From JBLHZY01 sp050633265 (GTDB taxonomy: Bacteria > Pseudomonadota > Alphaproteobacteria > Rhodobacterales > Rhodobacteraceae), in contig JBOEGE010000006.1 in assembly GCA_050633265.1 (NCBI GenBank), positions 186,001 to 250,000 on the forward strand: DNA of 64,000 nt, given 5' to 3'. The notes beneath the pieces are model-generated. The model was not told where the DNA came from and made no database searches. It saw only the letters and a program-made list of their open reading frames with translations. Positions 43,440 to 51,301 of the stretch are shown piece by piece; the first letter of the stretch is position 1, and each line of letters starts with the position of its first letter. The translations under genes were made by a program, and so were the position numbers.

Positions 43440-43466
43440 GCGGTGCGGCTGGCGCGGACGTTTTGC

Positions 43467-43586
43467 ATGAGTATTTTTGCCAAGAAAAAGTCTGGGCGCG
43501 GGGCCTGTTTTTGGCGGGCGCAGCGGGCTGGGCTTGTGATGCTTTGTGTGGGGCTTTATGGCTTTTGGGAAATGAGCGAAGGGTAG
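43467..43586 (+). CDS. possible 39-residue protein between ruvB and the next ORF
   Basis: ATG at 43467, 39 codons, TAG at 43584-43586, then 6 bases to the following gene. The product begins MSIFAKKKSGRG and has a short hydrophobic stretch (AGLVMLCVGLYGF) that could be one membrane helix. The first bases (ATGAGTATTTTTGCCAAGAA) are, from memory, a sequence often found at gene ends in Rhodobacteraceae, so this may be a repeat element and not a gene. Only one copy is in this window. Confidence 0.35.
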   Translation: MSIFAKKKSGRGACFWRAQRAGLVMLCVGLYGFWEMSEG

Positions 43587-43592
43587 GTTGGC

Positions 43593-44216
43593 ATGAGCCC
43601 AGAAGAGATTGAAGCGCTGTTTACGCGCGCGGATGGCAGTTTTGCCTTTGCCCGTTGGGAGCGGCCAATTGTGCCTGTTGTCTTTGGGGTTGAGGAGGCG
43701 GTTTTGCCCACGATCAAGGGCGCGCTTGAGGCGGTGGTGGCGATTTGCGGCCATAGTATCGGCGAGACAGACCCAGAGATCGGCGCGAATTTCATGCTGT
43801 TTTTCATCCGCGAATGGGAGGATTTGGCCGGAATTCCGCGCCTTGAAGAGATGATCCCCGGGCTTGAGGAAAAGATCGCCACGCTGGCAGCCGCTCAGGC
43901 CACGCAATACCGCGCGTTTCGATTTGAAGAGGCGGGCGGCATTCAGGCTTGTTTCAATTTTGTGCGTATGGATGAAGCCATGGCAGAGCTTCCCGCAGAG
44001 GTGATTGCGCTGAACGCGGCCGTTCAGGGGGCTTTGCTTTGGTCGGATCGCGCCTTTGCGCAAACGTCGCCTTTGGCCGAATTGCCCGATGAGCAGGGGA
44101 CAATCATCCGGCCCGAAATTGCCAACCTATTGCGCGCGGCCTATGATCGGGCTTTGCCGGTAGCGGGGCGCGATCCGATTTTGGCGCTGCGGCTTTCGGC
44201 GCGGGTGAACGCATGA
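43593..44216 (+). CDS. conserved protein of unknown function between ruvB and ybgC
   Basis: A 207-residue acidic protein beginning SPEEIEALFTRADGSFAFARWERPIVPVVFGVEE. It has no signal peptide or membrane segment and contains NFVRMDEAMAELPAE in the middle. I recognise no domain. It is translationally coupled to the ybgC thioesterase by a 4-base ATGA overlap and lies in the ruv-tol cluster, suggesting a conserved roseobacter gene of this operon. Typical codon use supports that it is real. Confidence 0.8.
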   Translation: MSPEEIEALFTRADGSFAFARWERPIVPVVFGVEEAVLPTIKGALEAVVAICGHSIGETDPEIGANFMLFFIREWEDLAGIPRLEEMIPGLEEKIATLAAAQATQYRAFRFEEAGGIQACFNFVRMDEAMAELPAEVIALNAAVQGALLWSDRAFAQTSPLAELPDEQGTIIRPEIANLLRAAYDRALPVAGRDPILALRLSARVNA

Positions 44217-44602
44217 GCCATCTGTTTGAATTGCGGGTTTATTACGAGGATACCGACCTTGCCGGGATCGTCTATTACGCCAATTACCTGAAGTTTATTG
44301 AGCGCGCGCGCAGCGAGTTCGTGCGCGAGCTGGGCATTGATCAACTGGCCATGAAGGAAAACGAGGGCCTCGTTTTTGCTGTGCGCCGGGTTGAGGCTGA
44401 TTATCTAGCCCCGGCCAAGTTTGACGATGTCTTGCAGGTCGAGACCCATGTTGAAAGCGTCGGCGGCGCGCGGCTCACCCTTCGCCAAGAGGTCAGGCGC
44501 GACGGCACGGTCTTGTTTAGCGCCATCGTTGTGCTTGTGGCGATTGGCGAGGGCGGCCAGCCAGCAAGACTTCCAGCGAATATCCGCCTATTATTGCATT
44601 AA
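44213..44602 (+). CDS. ybgC: acyl-CoA thioesterase YbgC (Tol-Pal associated)
   Basis: A 129-residue hotdog-fold thioesterase. The active-site block VYYEDTDLAGIVYYANYLKFIERAR contains the YxDTDxxGxVYYANY signature with catalytic Asp. YbgC hydrolyses acyl-CoA or acyl-ACP and is the conserved first gene of tol-pal operons, associated with phospholipid metabolism at the inner membrane. It overlaps the upstream unknown gene by ATGA and lies 114 bases before tolQ. Confidence 0.95.
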   Translation: MSHLFELRVYYEDTDLAGIVYYANYLKFIERARSEFVRELGIDQLAMKENEGLVFAVRRVEADYLAPAKFDDVLQVETHVESVGGARLTLRQEVRRDGTVLFSAIVVLVAIGEGGQPARLPANIRLLLH

Positions 44603-44716
44603 AACGCTCAAATTTACCCCGGATCACGCGCAATTGTTGGCAATCGGGCTAAACTTGCGTTACCAAAGTGCTAACACGAGCGGCGAACAATCGCGGCCAC
44701 ATCTGAGAGCAGGCAC

Positions 44717-45412
44717 ATGGAAACAGAAACCCTTGCGATGGCGCAGGAGATTGATTTCTCCTTTTTGGCGCTTTTTATGCGTGCAACCCTTACAGTAAAG
44801 CTGGTGATGCTGATGCTGATGGTGGCCTCTTTTTGGTCATGGTCGATCATCGTCCAAAAGCATATCGCCTTTCGAAAAGCGCGCTCTAAAGCGGATGTTT
44901 TTGATCGCGCTTTCTGGTCGGGCGAGCCGCTGGATACGTTGTTTGACAAGATCGGACCAGAGCCGGATTGCGCCTCTGAGCGGATCTTTTCGGCTGGGAT
45001 GATTGAGTGGCGTCGGAGCCACCGCGAAGATGGCGGGCTGATTGCCAATGCGGGATCGCGGATTGATCGCTCGATGGATGTCGCGATCAACAAAGAGGCC
45101 GAAGGCATGAACCGCGGGCTGTCATTCTTGGCGACTGTCGGCTCGACCGCGCCGTTTATCGGCCTGTTTGGCACCGTTTGGGGCATCAAGAACGCCTTTG
45201 AAGAGATCGCCGTTCAGCAAAGTACCAATCTCGCCGTTGTCGCCCCAGGTATTGCCGAGGCGCTTTTGGCGACCGGGCTTGGCCTTTTGGCGGCGATCCC
45301 GGCGGTTATTTTCTACAACAAGCTGAGCACGGATTCAGAGCATATCTTGGGCGGTTATGAAGCCTTTGCGGATGAGTTCTCGACCATCCTTAGCCGCCAG
45401 TTGGACGCTTAA
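44717..45412 (+). CDS. tolQ: Tol-Pal motor protein TolQ
   Basis: A 231-residue inner-membrane subunit of the proton-driven Tol motor, homologous to ExbB/MotA. Three membrane segments are visible: TVKLVMLMLMVASFWSWSIIV near the N terminus, LSFLATVGSTAPFIGLFGTVWGI (about 135) and GIAEALLATGLGLLAAIPAVIFYN (about 175). The cytoplasmic loop lies between the first two. With TolR and TolA it energises outer-membrane constriction at division. TolR starts 2 bases after its stop. Confidence 0.96.
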   Translation: METETLAMAQEIDFSFLALFMRATLTVKLVMLMLMVASFWSWSIIVQKHIAFRKARSKADVFDRAFWSGEPLDTLFDKIGPEPDCASERIFSAGMIEWRRSHREDGGLIANAGSRIDRSMDVAINKEAEGMNRGLSFLATVGSTAPFIGLFGTVWGIKNAFEEIAVQQSTNLAVVAPGIAEALLATGLGLLAAIPAVIFYNKLSTDSEHILGGYEAFADEFSTILSRQLDA

Positions 45413-45414
45413 AG

Positions 45415-45894
45415 ATGGGCGCGGGTGTGGTTCAAAAGGGCGGCGGCGGGGGCCGGCGCGGGCGGCGGCGCGGCCGCGGCGGCGCAAAGCCGATGGCCGA
45501 GATCAACATCACGCCATTCGTCGATGTGATGCTCGTTTTGCTGATTATCTTCATGGTGGCCGCGCCTTTGATGACTGTGGGCGTTCCGATCGAGCTGCCA
45601 AAGACGGCCGCCACAGCGCTTCCCAATGAGCGCGAAGAACCGCTGAGCATCACGCTTACGGCTGATGGCCAAGTCTTGCTGATGAACAACGAGACGCAAG
45701 AGGCTGATCTGATCTCAAAACTGCGCGCCATCGCCGCCGAGCGCAATGATGACAAGGTCTTTTTGCGCGCCGATGGGGCGATCCCTTATGCGCGCGTTGT
45801 GCAGGTGATGGGCGCGCTGAATGCGGGCGGATTTCGCAACATTGGCCTTGTAACCGATACGGGCGGCCCGGCGATGACCGGGCAAAGCGAGTAG
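45415..45894 (+). CDS. tolR: Tol-Pal motor protein TolR
   Basis: A 159-residue ExbD-family protein. An unusually Gly/Arg-rich cytoplasmic N terminus (QKGGGGGRRGRRRGRGG) precedes the single membrane helix. The helix includes the proton-channel Asp (INITPFVDVMLVLLIIFMV split around residue 40). A periplasmic ExbD domain follows (VFLRADGAIPYARVVQVM). It is 2 bases after tolQ. The basic N terminus is a normal variation for roseobacters. Confidence 0.95.
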   Translation: MGAGVVQKGGGGGRRGRRRGRGGAKPMAEINITPFVDVMLVLLIIFMVAAPLMTVGVPIELPKTAATALPNEREEPLSITLTADGQVLLMNNETQEADLISKLRAIAAERNDDKVFLRADGAIPYARVVQVMGALNAGGFRNIGLVTDTGGPAMTGQSE

Positions 45895-45905
45895 GGGCGT
45901 AGGCC

Positions 45906-46976
45906 TTGAACACCGGGCAATATATTTCAGCATTTGGCCATGGGGGGGTGATCCTCTGGGTGCTTTTTGGCGGGATTTTCCTCTCGCCAGAGGACCCTGC
46001 GCCTATGCAGGTTGCCGATGTTTCGATCATGAGCGAGGCTGAGTTTGCCGCCCTGAGCACACCAAATCCAAGCGACAACCCCGATGCACAGCCGCCCCAA
46101 ACGGCCCCCGCACCGCGCCCCATTGAAACGCCAAGCGTGGCGAGCGAAGCCCAGCCAGCACCTGATGCGCCAAGCGAGGCCGCGCCGCCCACGCCCCCCG
46201 CTGAGCCGCAGCCATCCCAGCCCGAAAGCGCGCCCGTTGCGCCAAGCCCATCTGAGCGGCCAACCCCGCGCCCTGCGCCGCGCGTTGCCCCCGAGCCCGT
46301 CGAGGAAACACCCGACACCCCCGAGATCGCCGAGCAAGCAACGCCCGAGGTTTCCCCCGATGCCGAGACGCCAGAGATCGCCCAAGAGGCCCCCGCCGCC
46401 GCGCCTCAAGAGGCCACCACAGAGATCGTGACCGAGGCCGAAAAACCATCCGGCATCACCAGCAGCCCGCGCCCACGCGCCCGCCCGGCGCGGCCCGCGC
46501 CAGTTCAAACGGCTGAAACACCAGCGGAAACCCCGGCGGAGACCCCGCGCGAAACCGCCAGCGCATCGGCCAGCGATACTGCGGCCAATGCCGCCGCAGA
46601 TATTGCCGCATTGGCTGCGGGCACCGGATCAGAGGAGCCAGCCGCGCCCGTTGGCCCGCCGCTTTCGGGCGGAGAACGCGAGGCATTGCGCGTTGCAGTG
46701 CAAAAATGCTGGAACGTCGATGTTGGATCGCAGGCGGCCAATACGACCGTTGTGATCGCGATGAAGATGAACAAAGATGGGACCGTTCAGGGCAATTCCT
46801 TGCGCATGATCGGCTCTTCCGGCGGGTCGGGCGCAGCTGTTGAAACCGCCTTTCAAGCGGCGCGCCGGGCCATTTTGCGCTGCCAGCGCGGCGGCTATGA
46901 TCTTCCGGCCGAAAAATACAGCCATTGGAAAGATATCGAGATGACCTTCAATCCAAACCAGATGAGGCTGCAATGA
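45906..46976 (+). CDS. tolA: TolA-like periplasm-spanning protein
   Basis: A 356-residue protein with an N-terminal membrane anchor (SAFGHGGVILWVLFGGIFL) and a long Pro/Ala/Glu low-complexity arm (about 40-240, including repeated PAET units). A C-terminal TonB/TolA-like domain follows (REALRVAVQKCWNVDVGS...VETAFQAARRAILRCQRGGYDLP). The start must be the TTG at 45906: a stop lies two codons upstream and the next Met is past the anchor. Position between tolR and tolB fixes the identity despite low sequence conservation in this family. Confidence 0.92.
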   Translation: MNTGQYISAFGHGGVILWVLFGGIFLSPEDPAPMQVADVSIMSEAEFAALSTPNPSDNPDAQPPQTAPAPRPIETPSVASEAQPAPDAPSEAAPPTPPAEPQPSQPESAPVAPSPSERPTPRPAPRVAPEPVEETPDTPEIAEQATPEVSPDAETPEIAQEAPAAAPQEATTEIVTEAEKPSGITSSPRPRARPARPAPVQTAETPAETPAETPRETASASASDTAANAAADIAALAAGTGSEEPAAPVGPPLSGGEREALRVAVQKCWNVDVGSQAANTTVVIAMKMNKDGTVQGNSLRMIGSSGGSGAAVETAFQAARRAILRCQRGGYDLPAEKYSHWKDIEMTFNPNQMRLQ

Positions 46977-47130
46977 TCCCTGCCCAATGCGCGCCTCTTG
47001 GTTCAAATACCGCTTTTCCCGCGCGTGTCTTTGCGCATGCCCCGCCCTTATGCGGCGCAAACTCGCTTAGCCCCCATCAAGCCCCACTGCGCCGTATTGA
47101 ACTGCGCGCAAAACCTGAGAATATGCACCC

Positions 47131-48468
47131 GTGAAACACATTTTGAAAATCTTCTTGCTCGCCGCCCTTTTGGCCCCTGCATTGCCCGCACTGGCGCAAG
47201 ATACCGCGCCAAGCGGCCCATTGCGCATTGAATTGACCGAGGGCGTGATCGAGCCGCTGCCCTTTGCCGTTCCGACCTTTATCGCAGAAACGCCTGCTGC
47301 CGCCGAAATGGCTGCGCAGCTTAGCCGGGTGATTGCCGAAGATCTTGTTGGCACCGGGCTGTTTCGCGAAATTCCGGCCAATGCGCATATCTCAACCGTC
47401 AGCGCCTTTAACGATCCGGTGCAATACGGCGATTGGAAAGCGATCAACGCGCAAGCCCTGATTACGGGCGCAGTTTCGCAAGGCTCCGACGGGCGGCTCA
47501 ACGTTAAGTTCCGCGTCTTTGATGTTTTCTCGGATGCGCCCCTTGGCGATGGTCTGCAATTTGGCGGCTCGGCGGCAAGCTGGCGGCGCATGGCGCATAA
47601 GGTCGCGGATGCGGTCTATAGCCGGATCACCGGCGAGGGCGGCTATTTTGACAGCCGGGTTGTTTTTGTCTCTGAATCCGGGCCAAAGAATGCGCGCCAA
47701 AAACGCCTTGCTGTGATGGATTACGATGGCGCCAATCTGCAATTCCTCACAGATGCCTCCGCGATCGTTCTTGCCCCGCGTTTCTCGCCTACCGGCGACC
47801 GGGTGCTTTACACAAGCTACGAGAGCGGCTTTCCCAAAATCATGGTGCTCGATGTGGGCACAGTGGCGCGCCGCGCGCTTGATATCCAGGCCGATGCGAT
47901 GAGCTTTGCGCCGCGCTTTGGCCCCGATGGGCAGGTGGTTGTTTTCTCGCTGTCCCAAGGCGGTAATACGGATATCTACCGCATGAATATCAATGGTGGC
48001 GGCGCCCAACGCCTTACCAACACCCCGGCAATCGAAACCGCCCCAAGCTTTTCGCCCGATGGCAATCAGATCGTCTTTGAAAGCGATCGTTCCGGCGCGC
48101 AGCAAATCTATGTGATGCCCGCAACCGGCGGCGAGGCGCGGCGCATTTCCAACGGGCAGGGCCGCTACGGAACACCGGTTTGGTCGCCCCGCGGCGATCT
48201 GATCGCCTTCACCAAACAATACAAAGGCCGCTTTCATATCGGCGTGATGCGCACAGATGGCTCAGAAGAGCGCCTGCTCACAGCATCGTTTCTTGATGAG
48301 GGGCCAACATGGGCGCCAAATGGCCGCGTGATTATGTTTACCCGCGAAAGCCAAGGGGCAGGGGGCGCACCGGCGCTTTATTCGGTCGATATTTCCGGGC
48401 GCAACCTGCGCCGCATCCAAACCCAGGCCGCGGCCTCCGATCCGGCATGGTCTCCGCTGCTCAAATAG
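47131..48468 (+). CDS. tolB: Tol-Pal system protein TolB
   Basis: A 445-residue periplasmic beta-propeller that binds Pal and TolA. A Sec signal peptide (KHILKIFLLAALLAPALPALAQ) is followed by the N-terminal TolB domain (GLFREIPANA, about 70). WD40-like repeats then follow: APRFSPTGDRVLYTSY, APRFGPDGQVVVFSLSQGG, APSFSPDGNQIVFESDRSG and GTPVWSPRGDLIAF. It starts with GTG. A 154-base gap separates it from tolA, in which I see no gene. Confidence 0.97.
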   Translation: MKHILKIFLLAALLAPALPALAQDTAPSGPLRIELTEGVIEPLPFAVPTFIAETPAAAEMAAQLSRVIAEDLVGTGLFREIPANAHISTVSAFNDPVQYGDWKAINAQALITGAVSQGSDGRLNVKFRVFDVFSDAPLGDGLQFGGSAASWRRMAHKVADAVYSRITGEGGYFDSRVVFVSESGPKNARQKRLAVMDYDGANLQFLTDASAIVLAPRFSPTGDRVLYTSYESGFPKIMVLDVGTVARRALDIQADAMSFAPRFGPDGQVVVFSLSQGGNTDIYRMNINGGGAQRLTNTPAIETAPSFSPDGNQIVFESDRSGAQQIYVMPATGGEARRISNGQGRYGTPVWSPRGDLIAFTKQYKGRFHIGVMRTDGSEERLLTASFLDEGPTWAPNGRVIMFTRESQGAGGAPALYSVDISGRNLRRIQTQAAASDPAWSPLLK

Positions 48469-48548
48469 CGCTGCATTCCCAAGCCAGCGCCAAAATGCTA
48501 TAAACAGGCCAATCGAGCCAAAAACAAACAAGACGAGGACGTCTGACA

Positions 48549-49067
48549 ATGAAACATCTGATGAAAGTAACGCTGCTGATCGCCGCTTTGAGCGCTGCAG
48601 CTTGTACCAACCCGGGCCGCTTTGATAACGCAAACGGCGCAGGCGCAGGCGCGAATGCAGCGGGCGCAGGGATCATCCTAGGCAGCGCGAATGATCCCAA
48701 ATCCGCCGCCTATTTCCAACAAACCATTGGGGATCGCGTTCTCTTTGCTGTTGATCAATCGACGCTTACGGAGGAGGGCCGCGCTGTGCTGGCGGGGCAG
48801 GCTTCCTGGCTCTTGGATAACCGCGAATATACAGCCATCATTGAAGGCCACGCTGATGAGCAAGGCACCCGCGAATACAACCTCGCCCTGGGTGAACGCC
48901 GCGCCAATTCGGTTCGTGAATATCTGATTTCTCAAGGGGTTAGCCCCGATCGGATGCGCAATATCACTTACGGCAAAGAGCGCCCGCTTGAGGTTTGTTC
49001 CGAGGAAGCTTGCTATGCCAAGAACCGGCGCGCTGTGACAGTGATTGCCGCTGGCAACATCAGCTAA
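48549..49067 (+). CDS. pal: peptidoglycan-associated lipoprotein Pal
   Basis: A 172-residue outer-membrane lipoprotein. The signal peptide ends in a lipobox (LSAAAC), giving an acylated Cys at about residue 18. A Gly/Ala linker leads to the OmpA-like peptidoglycan-binding domain (VLFAVDQSTLTEEG, IIEGHADEQGTREYNLALGERRANSVREYL split in two blocks, NITYGKERPLE). GAGGACG lies upstream of the ATG. It anchors the outer membrane to peptidoglycan in the Tol-Pal system. Confidence 0.97.
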   Translation: MKHLMKVTLLIAALSAAACTNPGRFDNANGAGAGANAAGAGIILGSANDPKSAAYFQQTIGDRVLFAVDQSTLTEEGRAVLAGQASWLLDNREYTAIIEGHADEQGTREYNLALGERRANSVREYLISQGVSPDRMRNITYGKERPLEVCSEEACYAKNRRAVTVIAAGNIS

Positions 49068-49086
49068 ACCAGTGAGGGCCTGCGTT

Positions 49087-49926
49087 ATGAAGCGTTTTAC
49101 ACATCTTTTTGGCGCAGGTTTTCTGGCCGTTTCCTTGGTGTTTGGGGCCGGGCCAAGCTTTGCCCAAGCCACGGATCAAACCCTTGCGGATATGCGCCAG
49201 GAAATGGCTGTTTTGTTTGTTGAGCTGCAAAAACTCAAACGCGAGCTCAACACAACCGGTGCGCCCAATTCTTCTTTCGGCGGCAGCTCGACGCTTGAGC
49301 GGGTTGATTTGATCGAAGCAGGCCTTGCGCGGCTTACCTCCAAAAGCGAAGAGCTGGAATTTCGCCTCAACAGCATCGTCTCGGATGGCACCAACAAACT
49401 GGATGATCTGAATTTCCGCCTCTGCGAGCTGGAAAGCAGCTGCGATATTGCCAATCTGCCCGCGCTCAAACCCATCGGCGGGCAAGCAGCGCCTGCGGCG
49501 GTTGCAGCGCCAACGCCAATCCCAAGCGATGGCGCCGAGATGGCCATGGGCGAGAAAACCGATTTCGATACAGCCAAAGCGGCGTTTGATGCAGGCGATT
49601 TCGGCGGATCCGCCGCAGCCTTTGAGCGCTTTACCGAAAACTACCCCGGCGGCCCGCTCAGCGCTGATGCCCATTACTGGCGCGGCGAAGCTCTGGCGCA
49701 ATTGGGCGATACATCCGCTGCCGCGCGCGCCTATCTTACCGCCTTTTCCGGCGCGCCCGATGGCGCCCGCGCCCCGGATGCCTTGCTGCGCCTTGGCACA
49801 TCGCTTGGCGCATTGGGCCAAACCTCCGAGGCCTGCGTGACCTTGGGCGAGGTCTCTGCGCGTTTTGCCGGATCGGATGCGGCGGCCAAAGCAAGCACCG
49901 CGCGGGTCGGGCTCAATTGCTCGTGA
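49087..49926 (+). CDS. cpoB: Tol-Pal accessory protein CpoB/YbgF
   Basis: A 279-residue periplasmic protein. It has a signal peptide (KRFTHLFGAGFLAVSLVFGAGPSFAQA), an N-terminal coiled-coil trimerisation region (about 30-105, MRQEMAVLFVELQKLKREL) and a C-terminal TPR domain (about 165-275, FDTAKAAFDAGDFGGSAAAFERFTENYP in parts). I start it at ATG 49087, with GTGAGGG about 8 bases upstream. CpoB coordinates Tol with PBP1B during constriction in E. coli. It closes the Tol-Pal gene set here, with tilS following after 10 bases. Confidence 0.94.
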   Translation: MKRFTHLFGAGFLAVSLVFGAGPSFAQATDQTLADMRQEMAVLFVELQKLKRELNTTGAPNSSFGGSSTLERVDLIEAGLARLTSKSEELEFRLNSIVSDGTNKLDDLNFRLCELESSCDIANLPALKPIGGQAAPAAVAAPTPIPSDGAEMAMGEKTDFDTAKAAFDAGDFGGSAAAFERFTENYPGGPLSADAHYWRGEALAQLGDTSAAARAYLTAFSGAPDGARAPDALLRLGTSLGALGQTSEACVTLGEVSARFAGSDAAAKASTARVGLNCS

Positions 49927-49936
49927 TTTCAGGCTG

Positions 49937-51223
49937 ATGGAGGATGCGCGCAAAACCAATGCGCAGGACCGCAAAGCCCTCAACGCCCTGCTCAAACACA
50001 CCCTCGCCTCAGCCCTGGCCCCCCATGCCCAATCCCCCATTGGGATCGCGGTTTCGGGCGGGGGCGATAGCACGGCCCTTTTGCTTTTGGCCGCAGATTG
50101 GGCAGCGCAAACGGGCGCTGATCTGCGCGCGATCACCATCAATCACGGGCTGCGCAAAGAGGCCGCAGATGAGGCGGGATTCGTTGCTAAGCTCTGCGCT
50201 GGCTTAAATATTCCTCATGACAGTCGCGAATGGACTGGCTGGGCCGGCAAAGGCAATCTCCAAGATCAAGCGCGCCGCGCCCGCCAAGAGCTGATCAGCG
50301 CTTGGGCCGATGAACTGGGCATCAAAGCGGTCGCGCTTGGCCATACAGCCGATGATCAGGCCGAGACATTTCTAATGCGCCTTGCGCGCCGCTCGGGCGT
50401 TGATGGGCTTGCGGCTATGGCGCCGCAACGCGAGAGCCATGGCATCACTTGGCTGCGCCCGCTTTTGCTTCAGCGGCGCGAAGATCTGCGCGATTACCTG
50501 CGCGATATAGGGCAAGACTGGTGCGAAGACCCTTCCAACCAAGACCCAAAATTTGATCGGATCAAAGCCCGCCAGGCGTTGGCGGCCCTGGCCCCCTTGG
50601 GGGTTGATGCGGATGCCTTGATGGATGTGAGCCTGCATATGCGCAGCGCGGCCCATGCGCTGAGCAGGCAAGCGCAGGATACGGCCCGGCGGATCGCGCG
50701 TTTTGAGGGCGGCGATATCCTCTTTGATCTGCGTGATCTGGATGAAGCGGGCCCCGAAATCGCGCATCGTTTGCTCAGCGCGGCCCTGCGCTATGTTGCC
50801 TCAGCGGATTATGGCCCGCGAAGCCAAGCGCTTTCGGATGCTTTATCGCGGCTTCGGGCGGGCCAGACAAACACATTGCATGGATGCGTGATTTCCTCGG
50901 ATAAAATCACCCTGCGCATCGGCCGCGAACCCCAAGCCGCGCGAAAGGCTTTGGGCGAAATTGGCGGGCTTTGGGATGGGCGCTGGTGCATTGAAGGGCC
51001 GCAAAATCAATCGCTTAGACTGCGCGCGCTTTCTGAGGATGGCCTGCTGCAATTGCCCGATTGGCGCGCCACAGGCTTGGCGCGCAGCACTTTGGCCGCC
51101 ATGCCGAGCCTCTGGAAAGGCGCGCAATTATTTGCTGCCCCAAGCACCGGTTTGTCCAATGGTTACACCGCAAGACTGGTGCGCGACAAAGATGTTTTCT
51201 TTACTTCGCTACTATCGCATTGA
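49937..51223 (+). CDS. tilS: tRNA(Ile)-lysidine synthetase
   Basis: A 428-residue PP-loop enzyme that modifies C34 of tRNA-Ile (CAU) to lysidine so that it reads AUA. The ATP PP-loop is AVSGGGDSTALLLL (about residue 42), followed by ITINHGLRKEAADEA and ALGHTADDQAETFLMRL. It is essential wherever AUA is used. The start is ATG 49937, 10 bases after cpoB. The ftsH gene follows, an order common in bacteria (tilS-ftsH). Confidence 0.95.
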   Translation: MEDARKTNAQDRKALNALLKHTLASALAPHAQSPIGIAVSGGGDSTALLLLAADWAAQTGADLRAITINHGLRKEAADEAGFVAKLCAGLNIPHDSREWTGWAGKGNLQDQARRARQELISAWADELGIKAVALGHTADDQAETFLMRLARRSGVDGLAAMAPQRESHGITWLRPLLLQRREDLRDYLRDIGQDWCEDPSNQDPKFDRIKARQALAALAPLGVDADALMDVSLHMRSAAHALSRQAQDTARRIARFEGGDILFDLRDLDEAGPEIAHRLLSAALRYVASADYGPRSQALSDALSRLRAGQTNTLHGCVISSDKITLRIGREPQAARKALGEIGGLWDGRWCIEGPQNQSLRLRALSEDGLLQLPDWRATGLARSTLAAMPSLWKGAQLFAAPSTGLSNGYTARLVRDKDVFFTSLLSH

Positions 51224-51301
51224 ACATGCCAGTTTGATCCCTATTTTAGATGGGTAACGCGCGACCCCGCGCCATTGAAAAGATTTTCGAGGAGATCCCC
51301 C

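Noticed and set aside
46519..46560. A short tandem repeat in tolA as a CRISPR-like or phase-variable repeat
   Set aside because: It is imperfect PAET codon repetition within the TolA low-complexity arm; the units differ in sequence and the length changes expected are in frame.
46977..47130. A tRNA-like GGTTCAAAT in the tolA-tolB gap
   Set aside because: No acceptor, D or anticodon arms could be formed around it, so it is a chance match to a T-loop.
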